Shown: one piece after another, positions 26,320 through 38,309 of the stretch
Numbering within the stretch: position 1 is the first letter of the stretch
Layout: the number at the start of each line of letters is the position of its first letter
DNA from: Coffea arabica
Taxonomy: Eukaryota; Streptophyta; Magnoliopsida; Gentianales; Rubiaceae
Length of the DNA stretch: 64,000 bases
Assembly (NCBI RefSeq): GCF_036785885.1
Contig: NC_092330.1
Span: 10,202,525-10,266,524, forward strand
Direction: 5' to 3'
The notes under the pieces: model-generated
The model's database searches: none
What the model saw: only the letters and a program-made list of their open reading frames with translations
What the model was told of the DNA's origin: nothing
Translations under genes and position numbers: made by a program

Positions 26320-28027
26320 TATAGACTTACAGTGATAGAGAAATAAATAATGAAATTGATGGTTAAAATAAGAAGAAAAACTAAAAATGTGGAATTTATA
26401 ATATTTTATTTGTTGTCAAAAAATTTTTTTATAAAATGTCAATAATTACATAACAGTTTCTTTCAATGGATTAGAAATTTTTTATTATGATTTTATTGTG
26501 GAGGTAGAATTTATTCTTTACTTTTAAAATATTAATATTTTTAAGGGCATAGAAAAGTTGTAATGGTAATTTTAGATCAGATTAACCTGTATTAAAAAGG
26601 TATTTGAGCATTGATATTTAATTTTGGGGATAAAATTGGTTGTCAATGGGGTTTGTATATGTGCATGTTTTTTTCTTTGTTTTTCGTATGGCAAATATTG
26701 ATAGTGTATATCCAATTTGGGATCGACAGCTAATTAGTTTTAGAATTTATGTTTGGATAGTTATTAAGGATTAGGCTTGCTGATTTTTGCAAAGTATGGA
26801 AGAAAATAATTGAGTATACAATATTTTTCTTTCTTAGTTTTGTACAAAAGGGAAATTTAGGATTTTTGCGAGAAAATCTATCTTATTAGACCTACATTGT
26901 TACTAAACAATAAACGTAAGCGAAGTATTTATAATTTTTAGAACCTGAGGGGAACTCTCTGTAATTGTTAAAAACCTCATAGGAGATTTGTGAGACTTTA
27001 ATTGATTGTTCCATCTTGAAAACTATAGAGATTTTAATTGTAGAGACTTGAAATGCATAGACACTGCCATTTATATGCTCATTTGTAATTCAAAAATCTC
27101 GATTGCTAAATTTAACTTTAAATTAAAAAAGTTAATATTCTTGTAAAATGTTTAAAATATTCTCTTCTAAATGGAAATATTTTCTCCATTTTTTACTTTG
27201 TCAGCATACATTACTTACGGAGAGGGATCGGTTGAGTTGATTTGAGAGGAGGGAGGGAGCGTATGTGAGATCCCATGTTCGAATCCTCCCACATACACTA
27301 AAGAATATATATATATATATAGATATATATATATATAGATATATTACTTAGAACTATAAGACGAATCAAATAAACTTAATAAATAAGGGCGTTGTTATCC
27401 AACGAGTATATGGGATGTGGGTTTAGTCCCTTCCAAATAAAGTTGTTGAAGTTGGCCAAAACAACAAGAACTCGAAAACAAAGGCAATCAAACATTGACT
27501 AGAACAATATAATTTCTTTTTTCAAAAAGAAATTAAAAAAGAAACTAAAATTTATGTAGAAGTGTAAGAATAGACATGTCAATTGGACCTTATAAGCCAA
27601 GTTTGAGAGACCTGAGTTCAACCCATTTCATATAAAATAGTATATAAATCTAAACTCAACACAACTATTTTAACAAATATTTAAATCCATCCTCAACTCA
27701 ATTAACTAAGTTTTGGGTCAAGTTTACATCCTCACTTTTGCTTCTTAGATTTCTACTTAATCGTATGTAATACATTCACTAACCATGCAAGTTCTAGTTA
27801 TTTGCGACCATTTAGCGTAGTATATTGTATTTCACATCATTTTCTTTATCCCATTCTTTACAATGTACATTATTTCCATGAAATAAATTATTGTTTTATT
27901 ATCAAAAAAATTCAAAATTAGCCAACATAATAGAGTGATAATAGGAAAGAATCTCGAATTTATATTTATAATTAACATCAGGTGTTATTTAACCACTAAC
28001 ATCATACTGGTATTGGGAAGAAGTAGA
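26320..28027 (+). repeat. Dispersed repeat block, copy 2 (paralogue of 11200-13362)
   Basis: It aligns along its length with 11200-13362 and carries an AT dinucleotide repeat (27305-27344) near the spot where copy 1 holds a MITE. It includes the SINE-head-like sequence at about 27222-27298. No coding sequence is present. The flanks outside 26320 and 28027 do not match copy 1. Confidence 0.85.
27305..27344. repeat. AT microsatellite
   Basis: Mostly (AT)n, interrupted by G at two places. It occupies the spot that carries the MULE MITE in copy 1. Confidence 0.8.
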
Positions 28028-28283
28028 AACATGCACGCAGGTTACAGGCACAACATATTTCGGGCCTATTGGCATTGATTAAAGAATTCCCTTTGCCCTT
28101 TTTTATACTCTGCACCATAGAATAATGTATAAGTTTTTTTGTGCTTAATATTTAAGTCGATCCTAAATTTGGCTGCATTTGGTATCAGTTCAGCTTAGCT
28201 CACTTCGGAATCGGGTCTAAGTTTTAAGCTCAAACCAAAGTCAACCCATTTTCTTTATTAGGTTCAACCAAAATTTTGACCTG

Positions 28284-30296
28284 TGATAAGTGTATATTTT
28301 GAATGATTTAAGTGTGTTTTATTATTTTGTTTTGATATGTTTTATTCACTTTTATAGTTAATGAACTAAGTTTCTAGTCAAGTTATGCATTTTGTGATTT
28401 AAGTGTCAAAAATTGCATTTCTATGGATTAAAGTGATGAAAATTTCAAATTTTTTTAGGTTTAATGATTAAATCGTCAAATGAAGTTAAGTGAGAAGATA
28501 TTTGGATGATTATTGATGATTTGAAGTAATTTAAAAAAAATATAAAGTGCCAAATACTCAAAAGAAGAAATGCAATCAAGAATAAAAGAGGAAAAGTTTG
28601 ACAACTTTGACAGCTGTTGGTATTTCAACTATATCCTGAGCTACACATATCAAATTGAGATCATTCTTGAGCCATTTTTAAGCTAACACATAGCTCTACA
28701 TTTCTTATGAGACACTAAAATTCAAGTAATGAGTTTTGCTAGTCAAAATATCAAATATATTGTTGGTCATTTTTGTTATCGAAAGCTGAAATAAAGTTGT
28801 GACCAATCAAGGGTATGTTGGTCATTAATTAGTTTACCGAGCTTCAAATTGGATGATTCTTAAAGCAGTGAAAGCTAACTCAAAGAACTGCAACTTTTAT
28901 GTTTTGCACAAGAGTTAGTTCAGCCTCTATCCTCTAGAAATTTTCAGTTGAAGTTGTTAAAAAAACAGAGAAAAGTTAAAGACGGACTAGAAATGAGAAA
29001 ACCTGCAAAAGAGAAAAATGTGGGGTAAATACGCGACCTTAGCCTGTATTTTCTTAGCCTGGATTTTCTTCAATTGCGGCTGCAATTTGTGTTTTGTTCA
29101 TACAAGCTTTTTGATCCATTTTTTTGCAAGAAATCTGGTTGGATATGAGCAAACAAGCATGGAAACTTATAGAAATAACCTTTGGATGTTTCAAGAGGCA
29201 AATTTGCCAATTAGAAATAACTGATCTTGAGCTTTAATTTCTCTATAAATAGGGCTTTTGTTGAACTTATTTGATATCTTTTGGAAGACTAGAGACACTA
29301 CCAAAATGTAATCTTCACTAATTTTTCTTAATTCATTAGTTTACATAGGTTAGTATAGTTTTATTCTATCTTGTATTATGCTAAGCAAGGATGATGATTG
29401 AGGTTTGAAGATAGAGAAGATATTGCTCACATGTGACAAGGGGTTTCATCTCTTTAACTCTTGTATTTGAATCTTATGTTTAGTTATAATAGAAGTAGGG
29501 TCATTTCTTTCATGTTTTGCTAAAGTTTATGTTTAGAATTATGGATGAACTTTCTATATCTTGCTAGTGATGTTTATTTGGTGATATTATTTTAAACAAG
29601 TCATTTATCACTTTTGCTTTACTAATCATGATTAACCGCCCAATAATTGTGATAATCTTAAAGTGTTAAGTTTAAAATGAGAATTGGGATTTAACACTAG
29701 TTCAAGAAAGTGCTAAACTTAGGAGTTCACTCACGAGAATAGAGGAGCACCTTTGTGGTTTTAGTGACTTGTTTTATATAATTTCATAAAAGAAATAAAC
29801 TTGTAGTTAATTTCATAACCACAAGAGTAGGTATAGTTTAGTTACAAGTATAGTTGATTCATTACGAGAGTAGGTTTCACATACATTAGAAAATTACACC
29901 ATAACTAGCTAAGATAATAGCATTCACTCAATTGGTAATTTCATTTGCAAAAGTAGTGAGAAATTCCATACCTCTAGGAGTTTTTTATTGTTATTTGTAT
30001 TACTTTTATCTCATGTTTATAGTATATATTTAATTTCTTGCACTTGTGATATTCTAAATAATAAAACAATTCAAAAACCATCGGTAATTGATATTCTTCC
30101 CTGTGAATTCGACCCTTAATATCCTATATTTAATCATGACCTGTATATTTGAAGAAAATCCCATGTGGGTTATTTAGAACTTTATAAATGTAAAACTTGA
30201 TTGTGGAATGAGTTTAATTGTTATATGCATACCCCACACTCGCCAACCTAATTTTTATTTTGTAATTTCTAAAATTACCAATTATACACTTTATAA
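28284..30296 (+). mobile_element. Probable LTR of an unclassified retrotransposon
   Basis: It starts TGATAAGTGTATATTTT and ends near 30296 in ATTATACACTTTATAA, which inverted resembles the start. A TATAAATA box lies at 29244-29251. Near 30103 is CCCTGTGAATTCGACCC, a word I recall close to the end of LTRs in several plant elements. No duplicated flank was found and the last bases are altered, so the boundaries are tentative. No protein coding region is present. Confidence 0.45.
29244..29251 (+). promoter_or_regulatory. TATA box in the LTR-like element
   Basis: CTATAAATAGGG is a strong plant TATA context, followed about 30 bases later by an A/C-type start region. It supports the plus orientation of the element. 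Confidence 0.5.
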
Positions 30297-31031
30297 TGGA
30301 TTCATCAAGTCATAAAATAAGAGAAACATCAATATTTGTTCCAAAATTTACATCAAAAGAGGATACAAAACGCGAGTAACTCAAAACCTTAAAAGAAAAA
30401 TATCCAAAATTAATGAAATATGTAAAAAAAAAAAAAAGATATCAGAGATTGATAAAAATAAAGGACTCGTATATGTAGGATATAATGCTAAGTAAGCACA
30501 TACGAAAACTAGAGTAGGACATCAATGATTTAAACGCGGTGTTTATGCAAATCAGTAAATTAATCTTCCCTACTTAAAAAAAGAGAGAGAACTATGATTA
30601 ACTGCACGAGTCACTCAACCACTAGGGTTGATCCAGTGGCCAACTTTCAGATTTAGAGTTTGAATTTTGGGTGTGACAGTTAAGGATGGGAAGAATGTGA
30701 AAATGGGTGGAAGGATAGGAAAAAAAAAACTACACAGGTCACTCAAAAGTCAAAAGTACCTAGTTTTTGCAAGTAAAAAGATGCCATAAATTGATATATA
30801 TATATATATATATATATACACATGTACTTCCTTGAATATCAGGCACAAATTCCTTTCTTAAAATAATTTTTCAAAAACTCTTCTCTCAAAACAAATCTCA
30901 TAAAAAGCCCATTTAAACATTTGCATAGATTGGAAAGAGAAGGGGTGGGACTAATTTTGAAGCCACGATCTCAAATTAGGTTAAAACTTTAGATGACTTT
31001 TGTCACACTTTTTAATTTGCTATAGACTTTT
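30297..31031. other. Intergenic, with a TA microsatellite
   Basis: No gene seen. An (AT)n tract lies at 30794-30818. A weak tRNA-like stretch (GGTTGATCCAGTGGCC, then GAGTTTGAATTTTGGG) near 30628 may be an old SINE piece, but its B box is poor. Confidence 0.45.
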
Positions 31032-31341
31032 GGGTAAAAAATAAAAAAATCCCCTGTGATAAATGCCTGATATACTAAGCAAAAGATAGCTCAAAAAAAT
31101 CATTTGTTTTATTCTCTAAATAGAGAGAATTGAGGGTTAAGGGGTAGAATAGGTATATTTGATAAAAATTAGATATAAATTTTTTTTTAGGTTCCAATAA
31201 ATAATTTCCGTTAAGTTTAATGGATTCCGTCACCTTTACAATTTAGTTCAAAACATGAGGCGTCGTGTTGTATATTTTGAAATCATAAGGGGCTTTTCTG
31301 TGTATTAGACTTATCTCGGAAGGTTTTTTTATTTTTCACCC
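31032..31341. mobile_element. MULE-type MITE, same family as 34944-35306
   Basis: The ends GGGTAAAAAATAAAAAAATC and, inverted, GGGTGAAAAATAAAAAAACC are flanked by TAGACTTTT (31023-31031) and TAGACATTT (31342-31350), a 9-bp duplication with one mismatch. The subterminal words (TGTGTATTAG, CATAAGGGGCTTTT) are shared with the element at 34944. It is 310 bp and non-coding. Confidence 0.82.
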
Positions 31342-31424
31342 TAGACATTTATCACACACACTTGCATGGTGCAGCCTCCGCTGCATTGTCCTTCAAAAAA
31401 TTTCTTCAAAATGTAACTTTATTA

Positions 31425-32083
31425 TAGTAAAATCTCTATAAATTAATTTCCTTTATTAAATGATAATTTTTTCAGTCTCAACTTGTGGTAACGCGCTAAA
31501 TTAATAATTTTGATAAGTTAATAATAAGATAATAATTTTTTTTTGAAAAACCTTATGTAACTCTTTGATTCCATTCATATCATAAATTAATATAATTCAC
31601 TAACATACATATTATATTTTTCATAAAATATGAGTCTATTATTGATTTATGAACACCTTTTAGATGCAAAGCCATAGTTTAACAATGACATATGTAAGAA
31701 AACTTTGAACTTGTTTATTATAAGAAAACTTCCCTGTCATTTTTATACATATTGAAGTTAATTTGATTCATTATATGAAGTAGACATCTATAATTTAGTA
31801 TTTTTAAATCTTTTTGACCTCTTGCTAATAGAAAAATGATATCTGTTATATACATATATTGAAGATATTAATAGAATTAAATTATACTTGCAAATCAAGT
31901 ACATATGAATTGGTTTATACTTCTTAGACTTTTAGCCTTCTTTTATTAATAGAATAATTCATACTCTTATAAAAAAATTTTATATTCATATTTGCATTTA
32001 TTAATTTATGAATTAATTAATACTTCTTTAAATTAATAGAATTTATATGATACCAAAACTATTAATTTTTAGAGATTTTACTG
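31425..32083. mobile_element. Emigrant/pogo-like (Tc1-mariner) non-autonomous element
   Basis: The left end TAGTAAAATCTCTATAAATT and, inverted, the right end CAGTAAAATCTCTAAAAATT match the well-known plant Emigrant/Lemi1 terminus CAGTAAAACCTCTATAAATT. Both sides are flanked by TA, the expected duplication. At 659 bp with no transposase frame, it is a deletion derivative. Confidence 0.82.
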
Positions 32084-32743
32084 TACTTCGAATCCGACCA
32101 CCCCCACTTGGTCCAACTTACATGTAAAAATTGAGTTTGAGAGGTCATGGAGACGGAGAAGGTACAACTTTAACAAACCAATAGCATTTTCTAAGCAATT
32201 TTCCCAATCAAGGGGTCTAAGAAAATGATTGCATGCAAGAATGCAATCTGAAAATTGTCAAGTTGTTTATTGTTGTTTAACTAATACATTCCCATCCTAG
32301 CTCCCACATATTGTTCTGCATTATATTTTATGTTTGATGTTGGGGTTCTCAATCATTGTGGTCCCACCTCCCAGATCTGCCTTTGCCCATCCTGCTCATC
32401 CATTTCATTTTAAGAGATCCTACAGAGATCGCCAGGATCACAATAGCCCATGAACAGAATCAAATTTGTATATGCTTTGAATTAAAATCTTTGCCTGCAG
32501 ATATTTTAATTGCTTTCATGCATTTTTTTTTACTTAAAATGTTTTATCTAAAAAGGCAAGTCTTAACTAATAGTAACCTGTAAAGAAAATCTCAAAAATA
32601 ATTGTTGGCAATTATTTTTTTTATGTGATACTCGTGGTACACTGGATCCCCACATTGATAGGGAAAAAAAAAATAATTATGTTTATATGGTAGATTATTT
32701 GTGATAATTTTTTGAAAAAATAGTGCAACACTTTTTTTTCATA
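32084..32743. other. Intergenic, no gene seen
   Basis: The open frame at 32356-32583 has no recognisable motif and no supporting gene structure. I see nothing firm in this stretch apart from the flank of the next element. Confidence 0.4.
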
Positions 32744-33897
32744 AAGTAAAAGATCTGGGGATCCCCTAAACTATCACCGTTGTTAAGTTTTGGCCCCCGA
32801 TCTAATTTTTGTCTCCGATGAGCCCCTAAACAATAAAAAATGCATAGTTTAAGTGCTTCCGGTCATTTTATGTGTGAGTCAAGCCGGAAGCAAATGACAT
32901 TATTGTCCAACCATATTTGAAGTATCAAGAAAAGTATATATCTCTCTCTCCAGCTAATGATTTCATCTACAGGTTTAAGTAATTGTTGAAGTGGCGGAAG
33001 CTGGATTTGTTATTATTATTATTACTCAAACGTCTATAGTTATTTTATCATCCACCAAATCCAGACAATCAACATCAATAGTTTGTTCCTTTTTTTTTTT
33101 TTTTTTAGTTCAAAAGCTTAAAGTGAGCTGCAAAAGGAAGACAACAATTCAACTTGTCTGCTTACAACTTCAATGCTTGCAAAACATGAAGAGATCCAAA
33201 AATTCACCGATAGGTCATAGTGCTTCCTGAGTTAGATTGTTAATTAGGAGTAGAAGAAGAGGATAGCATCTCCATGAGCTTCTTGTCCCGTCTTTCCATG
33301 GCCACATCCCAAACGTCGTTATCGATGTGCTTCGGCCAGCCATGGCTGGCTTTGTGGATAAAGTCCTGAGCATTCCCCATCACGAGAAGCATGCCAACTA
33401 TGATTTCCAATGGTAGAAATGCTTCCAATACCACCCATGCTATTTCCGCTACCACTACCACCAAGATGCTTGATTGGCTGGGTTGCTAGCCGCTGTGTTG
33501 TTCCCCACACCGCTAGTAGAGCTTTTGCTTGCAAAGGTTGGATTCTATCTTTAGGTACAAGGAGATTATTGGTAAAGGGTTCAAGGTGAAGATGGTCTAA
33601 TGCTTTTTTATTAGAAATCTGTCTAATGGATCTAAAAGGGTTCAAGGTGAAGATCTTATGCTTTTTTTTTTGTTAGAATTCTTGTCTAATGGATCTAATG
33701 CTAATTCTGGTCCTGATGTTTCAATTATAGTTGGACGAAATTGCCCTTTGATTCCGGCTTGACTTCGGTATAAAATGATTGGAAGCACTTAAACTATGCA
33801 TTTTTAATTATTCAGGGGTTCATCGGAGATAAAAATTAGATCGGGGGCCAGAACTTGACAATGGTGATAGTTTAAGGGCTCCCTAGGTTTTTTACTC
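32744..33897. mobile_element. MULE with long terminal inverted repeats and gene-like cargo (candidate Pack-MULE)
   Basis: Inverted arms of about 140 bp: 32744 on reads AAGTAAAAGATCTGGGGATC, and the far end inverted reads GAGTAAAAAACCTAGGGAGC. Both continue through AAACTATCACC, the CCCCCGATCTAATTTT word and GTTTAAGTGCTTCC. A perfect 9-bp duplication, TTTTTCATA, flanks it (32735-32743 and 33898-33906). The middle (33240-33645, minus strand) is GC-richer with gene-like codons and no transposase, as expected if a host gene piece was captured. Within the cargo a word containing GGGTTCAAGGTGAAGAT is duplicated about 60 bp apart (33576 and 33636). Confidence 0.82.
33240..33645 (-). pseudogene. Captured gene fragment inside the MULE (parent unknown)
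   Basis: Two overlapping minus-strand frames carry protein-like sequence. One has Gly/Ser/Asn-rich residues then SWHASRDGECSGLYPQ. The other has QDFIHKASHGWPKHIDND, then VAMERRDKKLMEML. The most natural reading shifts from the first frame to the second near 33350-33400, which suggests an indel or a splice remnant. I do not recognise the parent gene. It is probably not translated as an intact protein. Confidence 0.45.
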
Positions 33898-33906
33898 TTT
33901 TTCATA

Positions 33907-34943
33907 TGATGTATGTGAAATAAAAAAATGGTTGAAAAATATATTAATATTATAAGTGAATAAAATTATGCAAATAATTCACGATGCAAAAAAGATGAGT
34001 ATATAACTAGTTTGTTGGGAGTGGGATACAAATTGGAACATATATTATAGCAGCCTAAGGGATTTGTCGTACAATTGCAGACGTGACTGACAAGAAGATA
34101 GGATTCATTGAGTTACAAAGACCACTCTAGTTGCAGGTCAAAACAGCCAAGTACATCTCAATTGCAGACCTGACCGAAAACAAGACAAATTGGCTTGCCA
34201 AAAAAAAAAAAAAAAGAAGACAAATTGGCTTGCAAAAGTGAATCAGGCATAATCTTACATGGATTTGAACTTCAAGACGCATATAATAAAATTGAAATTT
34301 GAAATTCGAATCCATTAAATTACTAAATTGTTAAGTATCAAATCTGATATAATTGAATATACATCATATTAAATGATAAGTAAATAATTCATAATTTATT
34401 TTTGAAAACAAATTTTGCATGAAAATTCAGTACCAGTTAATTAATTAAAATGTTTTATTTTTAGTTATTAAACGTATTTGAACATGTTAAGATCTAAACT
34501 CATTAAATTTAAATACTAAATTAAATTATTCAGCATGGCGTTAGTGTTGCTGATGACATTGAATTTGTATAGGTTTACAGAAACATCAACCAACTACAAC
34601 CTGGTACTATGCACAATTGCACAGGCTAAGAACCAAGATAGCTAGAAAAGAATAATCTTAGAAGGAGAACATTGAATTTCCTCTAAATTAATAGATTAGG
34701 ATATGGAATGCCAAAGATATTAGTAATAATATTAGAATCTTATTAACCATTACTTCTTATCTATTCATAATCAATGCAGATCTAACATTAATCCAACAAA
34801 TAGAAAGAAAAAGATTGCTAATCTTTCTATTGTTGTCGTATATAATAATTGAGTATACGAAAACAAACAACATTAAACTCTTCGAACTATCCAATACTTG
34901 GATAAAGTCAACCCAAAGTATATGAAATCACAAATAAAAGAAA
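33907..34943. other. Intergenic, no feature seen
   Basis: AT-rich with a poly-A run at 34200-34214. CAAATTGGCTTGC(C/A)AAA occurs twice (34186 and 34222). No gene is supported. Confidence 0.45.
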
Positions 34944-35306
34944 GGGTTAAAAACAAAAAAATCCCATATGGTATACCTAATACACAGAAAAGCTCCACGT
35001 AATTTCAAAACATACAAAACGACACCAGATGTTTTGAAATAAATTGTAAACTAATAGAATTCGTTAAACTTAACGAAAATTACGGTTTCGGTTGTTAAAC
35101 TTACCGGATTCCATGAAATTTACCGTTAAATTTATCGGATTCCGTTAAATTTTTCGTTACGTTTACCGGATTCTGTTAAATTTAACGAATTCTGTTAGTT
35201 TACCATTTAGTTCAAAACATGAGGTGTCATTTTGTATATGTTAAAATCATAAGGGGTTTTTTTGTGTAATAGGTATACCACAGGGTTTTTTTTTTGTTTT
35301 TAACCC
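34944..35306. mobile_element. MULE-type MITE, same family as 31032-31341
   Basis: The ends GGGTTAAAAACAAAAAAATC and, inverted, GGGTTAAAAACAAAAAAAAA are flanked by a perfect 9-bp duplication, TAAAAGAAA (34935-34943 and 35307-35315). The middle (about 35050-35200) repeats GTTAAA(C/T)TTA(A/C)CG-type words six or seven times. It is 363 bp and non-coding. Confidence 0.88.
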
Positions 35307-35315
35307 TAAAAGAAA

Positions 35316-36511
35316 CCAACAAAATACGGAGCCATAAACTAAGGCAATCCCCAAAAATTCAAGTACCAAGAACAATATCACTAAAAAACAAAGAGACAGA
35401 AGACGCAAATTCCTTCACCAGAACAATGGCAGACACCAACCAACCAATAAAGCAAAAATATTCACCTTGGCAAAGCAGAATTCTTATGAAATTTACCACA
35501 GCAACAAGCAATCTTTACAAATACCAAATGCTGCGAATTATATTAGACCTCATATATATAAATCTAGACGGAGTATAACAATTGTAAAGTTAATCATACT
35601 TTTTGCCTCAATGTTGCTAATAGCTGAAGAGGTAGTAAGATTAAAGGTTAGTCCAGTATATACAACTGAACAACTGCCATAATCAATGGCAAGATTTGTA
35701 AAAACATTATTTGATTTGTTAAACCAACAAGATTTAGGATACCAAAATGGTCTATAGCTGCATTCACATTCAGCGGCTGCTATTCCATTATTGGCTGGCA
35801 TACCTTAACTACCATTACAGCCATAACCTCTGCAAATACAAAAATGTGGAATGGATTCAGAAATCAATTTCTAGACATTGGTAGCACAATAATCATTTTG
35901 AAAGCCTAAATTTGATTGCATGTGGCCTTATTAAACAATATGAGCACTTGCACCTAGAAGTGAAAAGAAATTGAAATCAGAAAAGTATATAATTCCACGG
36001 ATAAATTTTCTGGAAACAGAATAAGGCGTCTCTCCCAAATTTCTTACAAGTAGATGTAGAAGATGAAGTAGACAGAGAATTGCTACACGGAGAGACACTG
36101 GCATATTTTAATCTGATGCTAATAAATTTTCCACTTGGTCTTTAATGAGGTTTTTTTTTTTTTTTTTTTGTCAATTATCATCATTTACACCTACTCCTAC
36201 TATAACTTATTCTAGGAGGGGTTAAGTTGGGATTAAGTTGGGGTTAAGTTGAGAACTAAAAGATGGGAGGGGACAATATTTCTGGCCTTACTCATTATCA
36301 ACCCTTCTGAGGCTTCTGATTTAGAGGTAAATAAAGATTTAATTTTCATGTTAACTTTTTAATGTTTTACGCGCATTGTTATCGATTTGGGATTTTGTTT
36401 TTAGGTTCTGGGAGATTTAAAAACTGGTAAAAATGTGAAAGGTTCAGATATATCAGACAAGAATGATGGTGGCGATTTTTAAATTAAACAAGAGGTTCAG
36501 ATATATGAAAC
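35316..36511. other. Intergenic; possible degraded coding fragment near 35600-35830
   Basis: The minus-strand frame at 35550-35801 has a Cys/Trp-rich stretch (ECECSYRPFWYPKSCWF) that looks less random than its surroundings, but I do not recognise it and see no gene structure. The rest is AT-rich, with a T run at 36151-36170. Confidence 0.35.
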
Positions 36512-37426
36512 AAGAGGGAGTTTTTAAATGAACTTCTCAAAGGATGGATTTTTGAGTCTCTTCCCAAAGGATGAAAAACACACCCAAGGAAATAGCTATT
36601 ACTTTGTTCGTGTGATAGAGGAAACCCATAAAGAGCTGATATGTTATGGGCAATTTCTTTTTTTTTTTTTTTACTTTCCCGTATTTAATTTATGTTAAAT
36701 ACAAAATGGTGCTAGTTTTCTTTTCGTAAAAATATTAGTATATCACTTTTTAAATTTTACATATAATTTATGTATTTAACATAAATTATATGATTCAGAG
36801 TAAAATGCCTATAAATAACTAATACTTTATTCATGTAATAGAAGAAACCCGTAAAGAGTGGATAATTTCTTTTTTTACTTTCACGTATTTAATTTATGTA
36901 AAATACAAAACCTACTAGTTTCCCTTTCGTAATAATATTCGTGTAGCACTTTTTGAATTTCACTTATAAACATTTATGTATTTAATATAAATTAAATGAT
37001 TGAAAGTAAAATGCTCATCAATAACTAGTACTTTATTCATATAATGAAAGAAACTCGTAAAGAACTGATATGTTATGGACAATTTTTTTTTACTTTCAAA
37101 TACTTCATTTATATTAAATACAAAACATGCTAGTTTTCCTTTCGTAAAAATATTTGTGTAACGGCTTTTAAATTTTATTTGCAAACATTTATGTATTTAA
37201 CATAAATTAAATGATTCAAAATAAAATGCCCATAAAAACCTGGTATTTGGTTCATGTAATAGAGACAAGCCATAAAGAGTTGGTACTTTATGGGATATTT
37301 TTTTAAAAAAATATTTAATTTATGTTAAATAGATAACCTACTAGTTTTTTTTATGGTAAGAAATTACTGTAACACTTTTTGAATTTTTAAAAACCCTTTG
37401 GGAAGTTAGTTTGAAAACTCCCTCTT
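36512..37426. mobile_element. Inverted-repeat-bounded element with four internal tandem units
   Basis: The left end AAGAGGGAGTTTTTAAATGA and, inverted, the right end AAGAGGGAGTTTTCAAACTA pair over about 30-35 bp (both continue ACTTC(T/C)CAAAGG). Inside are four units of 206-223 bp starting at about 36591, 36814, 37020 and 37234. Each has a TACTTTATTCATGTAATAGA-like start and ends with a TTTATGTATTTAACATAAAT-like stretch. No clear target duplication and no ORF are seen. The superfamily is unknown. Confidence 0.65.
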
Positions 37427-38309
37427 TTTGGGAATTTATTCAAGAATTGTTATATCAGGGGTAAATTTGGAATTTAATTGCATTTAATTCCGAAACATTC
37501 ATCAAACCAAGCATCAGGAATTGGAATGATGCTAATTTCAATGTGTGAACAAAGTTAGATATTGGAATGAAAAGTTTAATTCCAAAATCAAAGTTTATGA
37601 TTTCATTTCCATTTCCGATTCCAATCTGTGAAACAAATACCCCCAAGTGTTATTGTCAATATCCCCTCAAATATTGGGGCACGGAAAAGACACAAAGAGT
37701 AACCTCTGGGATTAATACTGGAAAAAAAATTTAAAAAAATTCATAATCACCAAGTAGTAGCATAACCGACTGAAGCAATTTAATGAACACTTGTACTACA
37801 AGCATGTAAAAGACTGACCGCTTGACTAGTTAACATATCTAGTCTATGCGGGAATGGGGAGGTTTTCAATCGAGTTCTGATTGCTGACGTGGCGGGCTTC
37901 CATTGGTCGATTGGTGGTCGTCTGCTTCGTGTGAATTCGCTCGCGTGAATTTGTCGTCCAGCCGATTGTTTCTTTTCTTTGTTTTGCTTGGACGTCTGGC
38001 TTGGAAGTCTGCCGCTAAATTCTGGCCCCACGTGCCTTTGGTTTTTTTCCTTTTCTTTTTTTTATTGGATTGGAAGTGCTTTGTTATTGGAAAAAATTGG
38101 CAGCTCAATAACAAGCACTTCCAAATGGCATTGCCAGTAATTATACTAACATAACTTGTTATTGGAAGTGCTTGTGCTTGAAAGTGCCATAAAAAAAGAC
38201 GTGCCAGTTATTGGAACTGCTTGTTATTGGACGTCAAAATGGCAGCTTGTTATTGATTCCCCGCTATTAATTGTTATTATTTATTTATTTATTTATTATT
38301 TTGGCTCCA
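37427..38309. other. Intergenic; possible MITE at about 37457-37648
   Basis: GGGGTAAATTTGGAATTTAA at the left and, inverted, GGGGGTATTTGTTTCACAGA at the right enclose GGAATTGGAATG-type words, as in some plant MITEs, but the ends pair poorly. From 38020 to 38250 the word CTTGTTATTGGA and close variants recur several times. Confidence 0.35.

Noticed and set aside
28279-30301. Target duplication for the LTR-like element
   Set aside because: The flanks ACCTG and TGGAT do not match, so the ends are left tentative.
30600-30700. Possible SINE
   Set aside because: The A-box-like word is fair but the B box (GAGTTTGAATTTTGGG) is poor and there is no clear tail or duplication.
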